Below, piece by piece: positions 12,741 through 13,084 of a stretch of DNA of 13,084 nt (position 1 is the stretch's first letter; each line of letters opens with the position of its first letter). Below the pieces are notes generated by a model. That model made no database searches. It was not told the origin of the DNA and saw only the letters and a program-made list of their open reading frames with translations. Source of the DNA: JAUHWS01 sp964571805. Its GTDB lineage: Bacteria; Patescibacteriota; Gracilibacteria; UM-FILTER-43-11. Where the stretch lies: NCBI GenBank assembly GCA_964571805.1, contig CAZNDI010000021.1, positions 1 through 13,084 on the forward strand, in the 5' to 3' direction. The position numbers and the translations under genes were made by a program.

Positions 12741-13084
12741 ATGAAATCAGCCTGGATTCCCCTTTCTTTCGATGACGAAGAAAATAAAAATATTTGGAAT
12801 GCCTTTAGATATGAGTTCAATTTTCGGGCTAGCACCGATAAAAAACATTGGCCAGGCATTAAGGAGCCAAAGCCTTCTATAACCTATTCCATTTCCAACA
12901 TTTATGGCGAAGAGAAGGCAAAAGATCATTATGATAAATTAAATAAGAATTTACAGGATAGTTTTCTTGTTTATTTTAAAGCGCTTATTAATAAAGATGA
13001 CTGGATATATGTTCTAGATTGGCAACATACCACTCATAAGTTCTACCCACATATCCCTTTTGATCTTGTCAGTTTATACAATGA
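12741..13084 (+). CDS. DUF2716 family protein (3' partial)
   Basis: The frame starts at ATG 12741, 3 bases after the VOC stop, and is still open at the window end (114 codons seen). It begins M-K-S-A-W-I-P-L-S and contains W-N-A-F-R-Y-E-F-N-F, then P-S-I-T-Y-S-I-S-N-I-Y, then Y-V-L-D-W-Q-H-T-T-H-K-F-Y-P-H-I-P-F. The D-W-Q-H segment followed by F-x-P and the N-terminal W-x-x-F-x-x-x-F-x-F order match my memory of DUF2716, a family of unknown function. It is soluble, with no membrane segment or signal peptide. The close spacing implies co-transcription with the VOC gene. Confidence 0.8.
   Translation, partial: MKSAWIPLSFDDEENKNIWNAFRYEFNFRASTDKKHWPGIKEPKPSITYSISNIYGEEKAKDHYDKLNKNLQDSFLVYFKALINKDDWIYVLDWQHTTHKFYPHIPFDLVSLYN

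Noticed and set aside
12747..12929. 60-residue minus-strand frame near the window end
   Set aside because: It is antisense to the DUF2716 frame, which has clear family motifs.

Overview
The window looks like a chromosomal segment of a candidate-phyla (CPR/Patescibacteria-type) bacterium, with Peregrinibacteria or a relative as my best guess. The basis is indirect. TGA is an ordinary stop codon. Many genes are small, AT-rich, multi-spanning membrane proteins, and most starts lack a clear Shine-Dalgarno sequence. The prepilin has the style common in CPR genomes. Peptidoglycan-linked enzymes (MurA, a diaminopimelate-decarboxylase-type protein) sit among accessory genes. This placement is inference, not a phylogeny.

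Layout. 1-568 (+): a type II toxin-antitoxin pair, a Phd/YefM-like antitoxin cut by the window edge and an overlapping RelE/YafQ-like toxin. 573-2450 (-): murA followed closely by two tandem, paralogous three-helix membrane proteins. 2580-3981 (+): two unrecognised four-helix membrane proteins. 4018-5226 (+): lysA. 5277-9595 (-): an overlapping three-gene operon of a reverse transcriptase (RT), an ABC-exporter-like protein whose nucleotide-binding motifs are all eroded, and a membrane-anchored phospholipase-D-family protein. 9605-9835: a compact, highly structured non-coding region just before the RT, closed by long complementary arms. 9925-11033 (+): a type IV prepilin and a YgjV-family membrane protein. 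11039-12167 (-): a GC-rich, shortened cytochrome P450-like gene with its own terminator and Shine-Dalgarno sequence, probably acquired. 12411-13084 (+): a VOC/glyoxalase-fold protein and a DUF2716 protein cut by the window end.

The most interesting unit is the leader RNA + RT + pseudo-ABC + PLD block. The layout (arms closing a folded RNA about 10 nt upstream of an RT, then effector-like genes translated in overlap) resembles retrons and other RT-based defence systems. The RT motifs (G-L-I-T-G in motif B, V-G-D-D in motif C) and the partner genes match no named system I know. I propose it as a candidate new RT-associated system. Its function is not shown by the sequence, and the strand of the RNA is not settled, because the closing stem fits the minus strand better and one internal hairpin fits the plus strand better.
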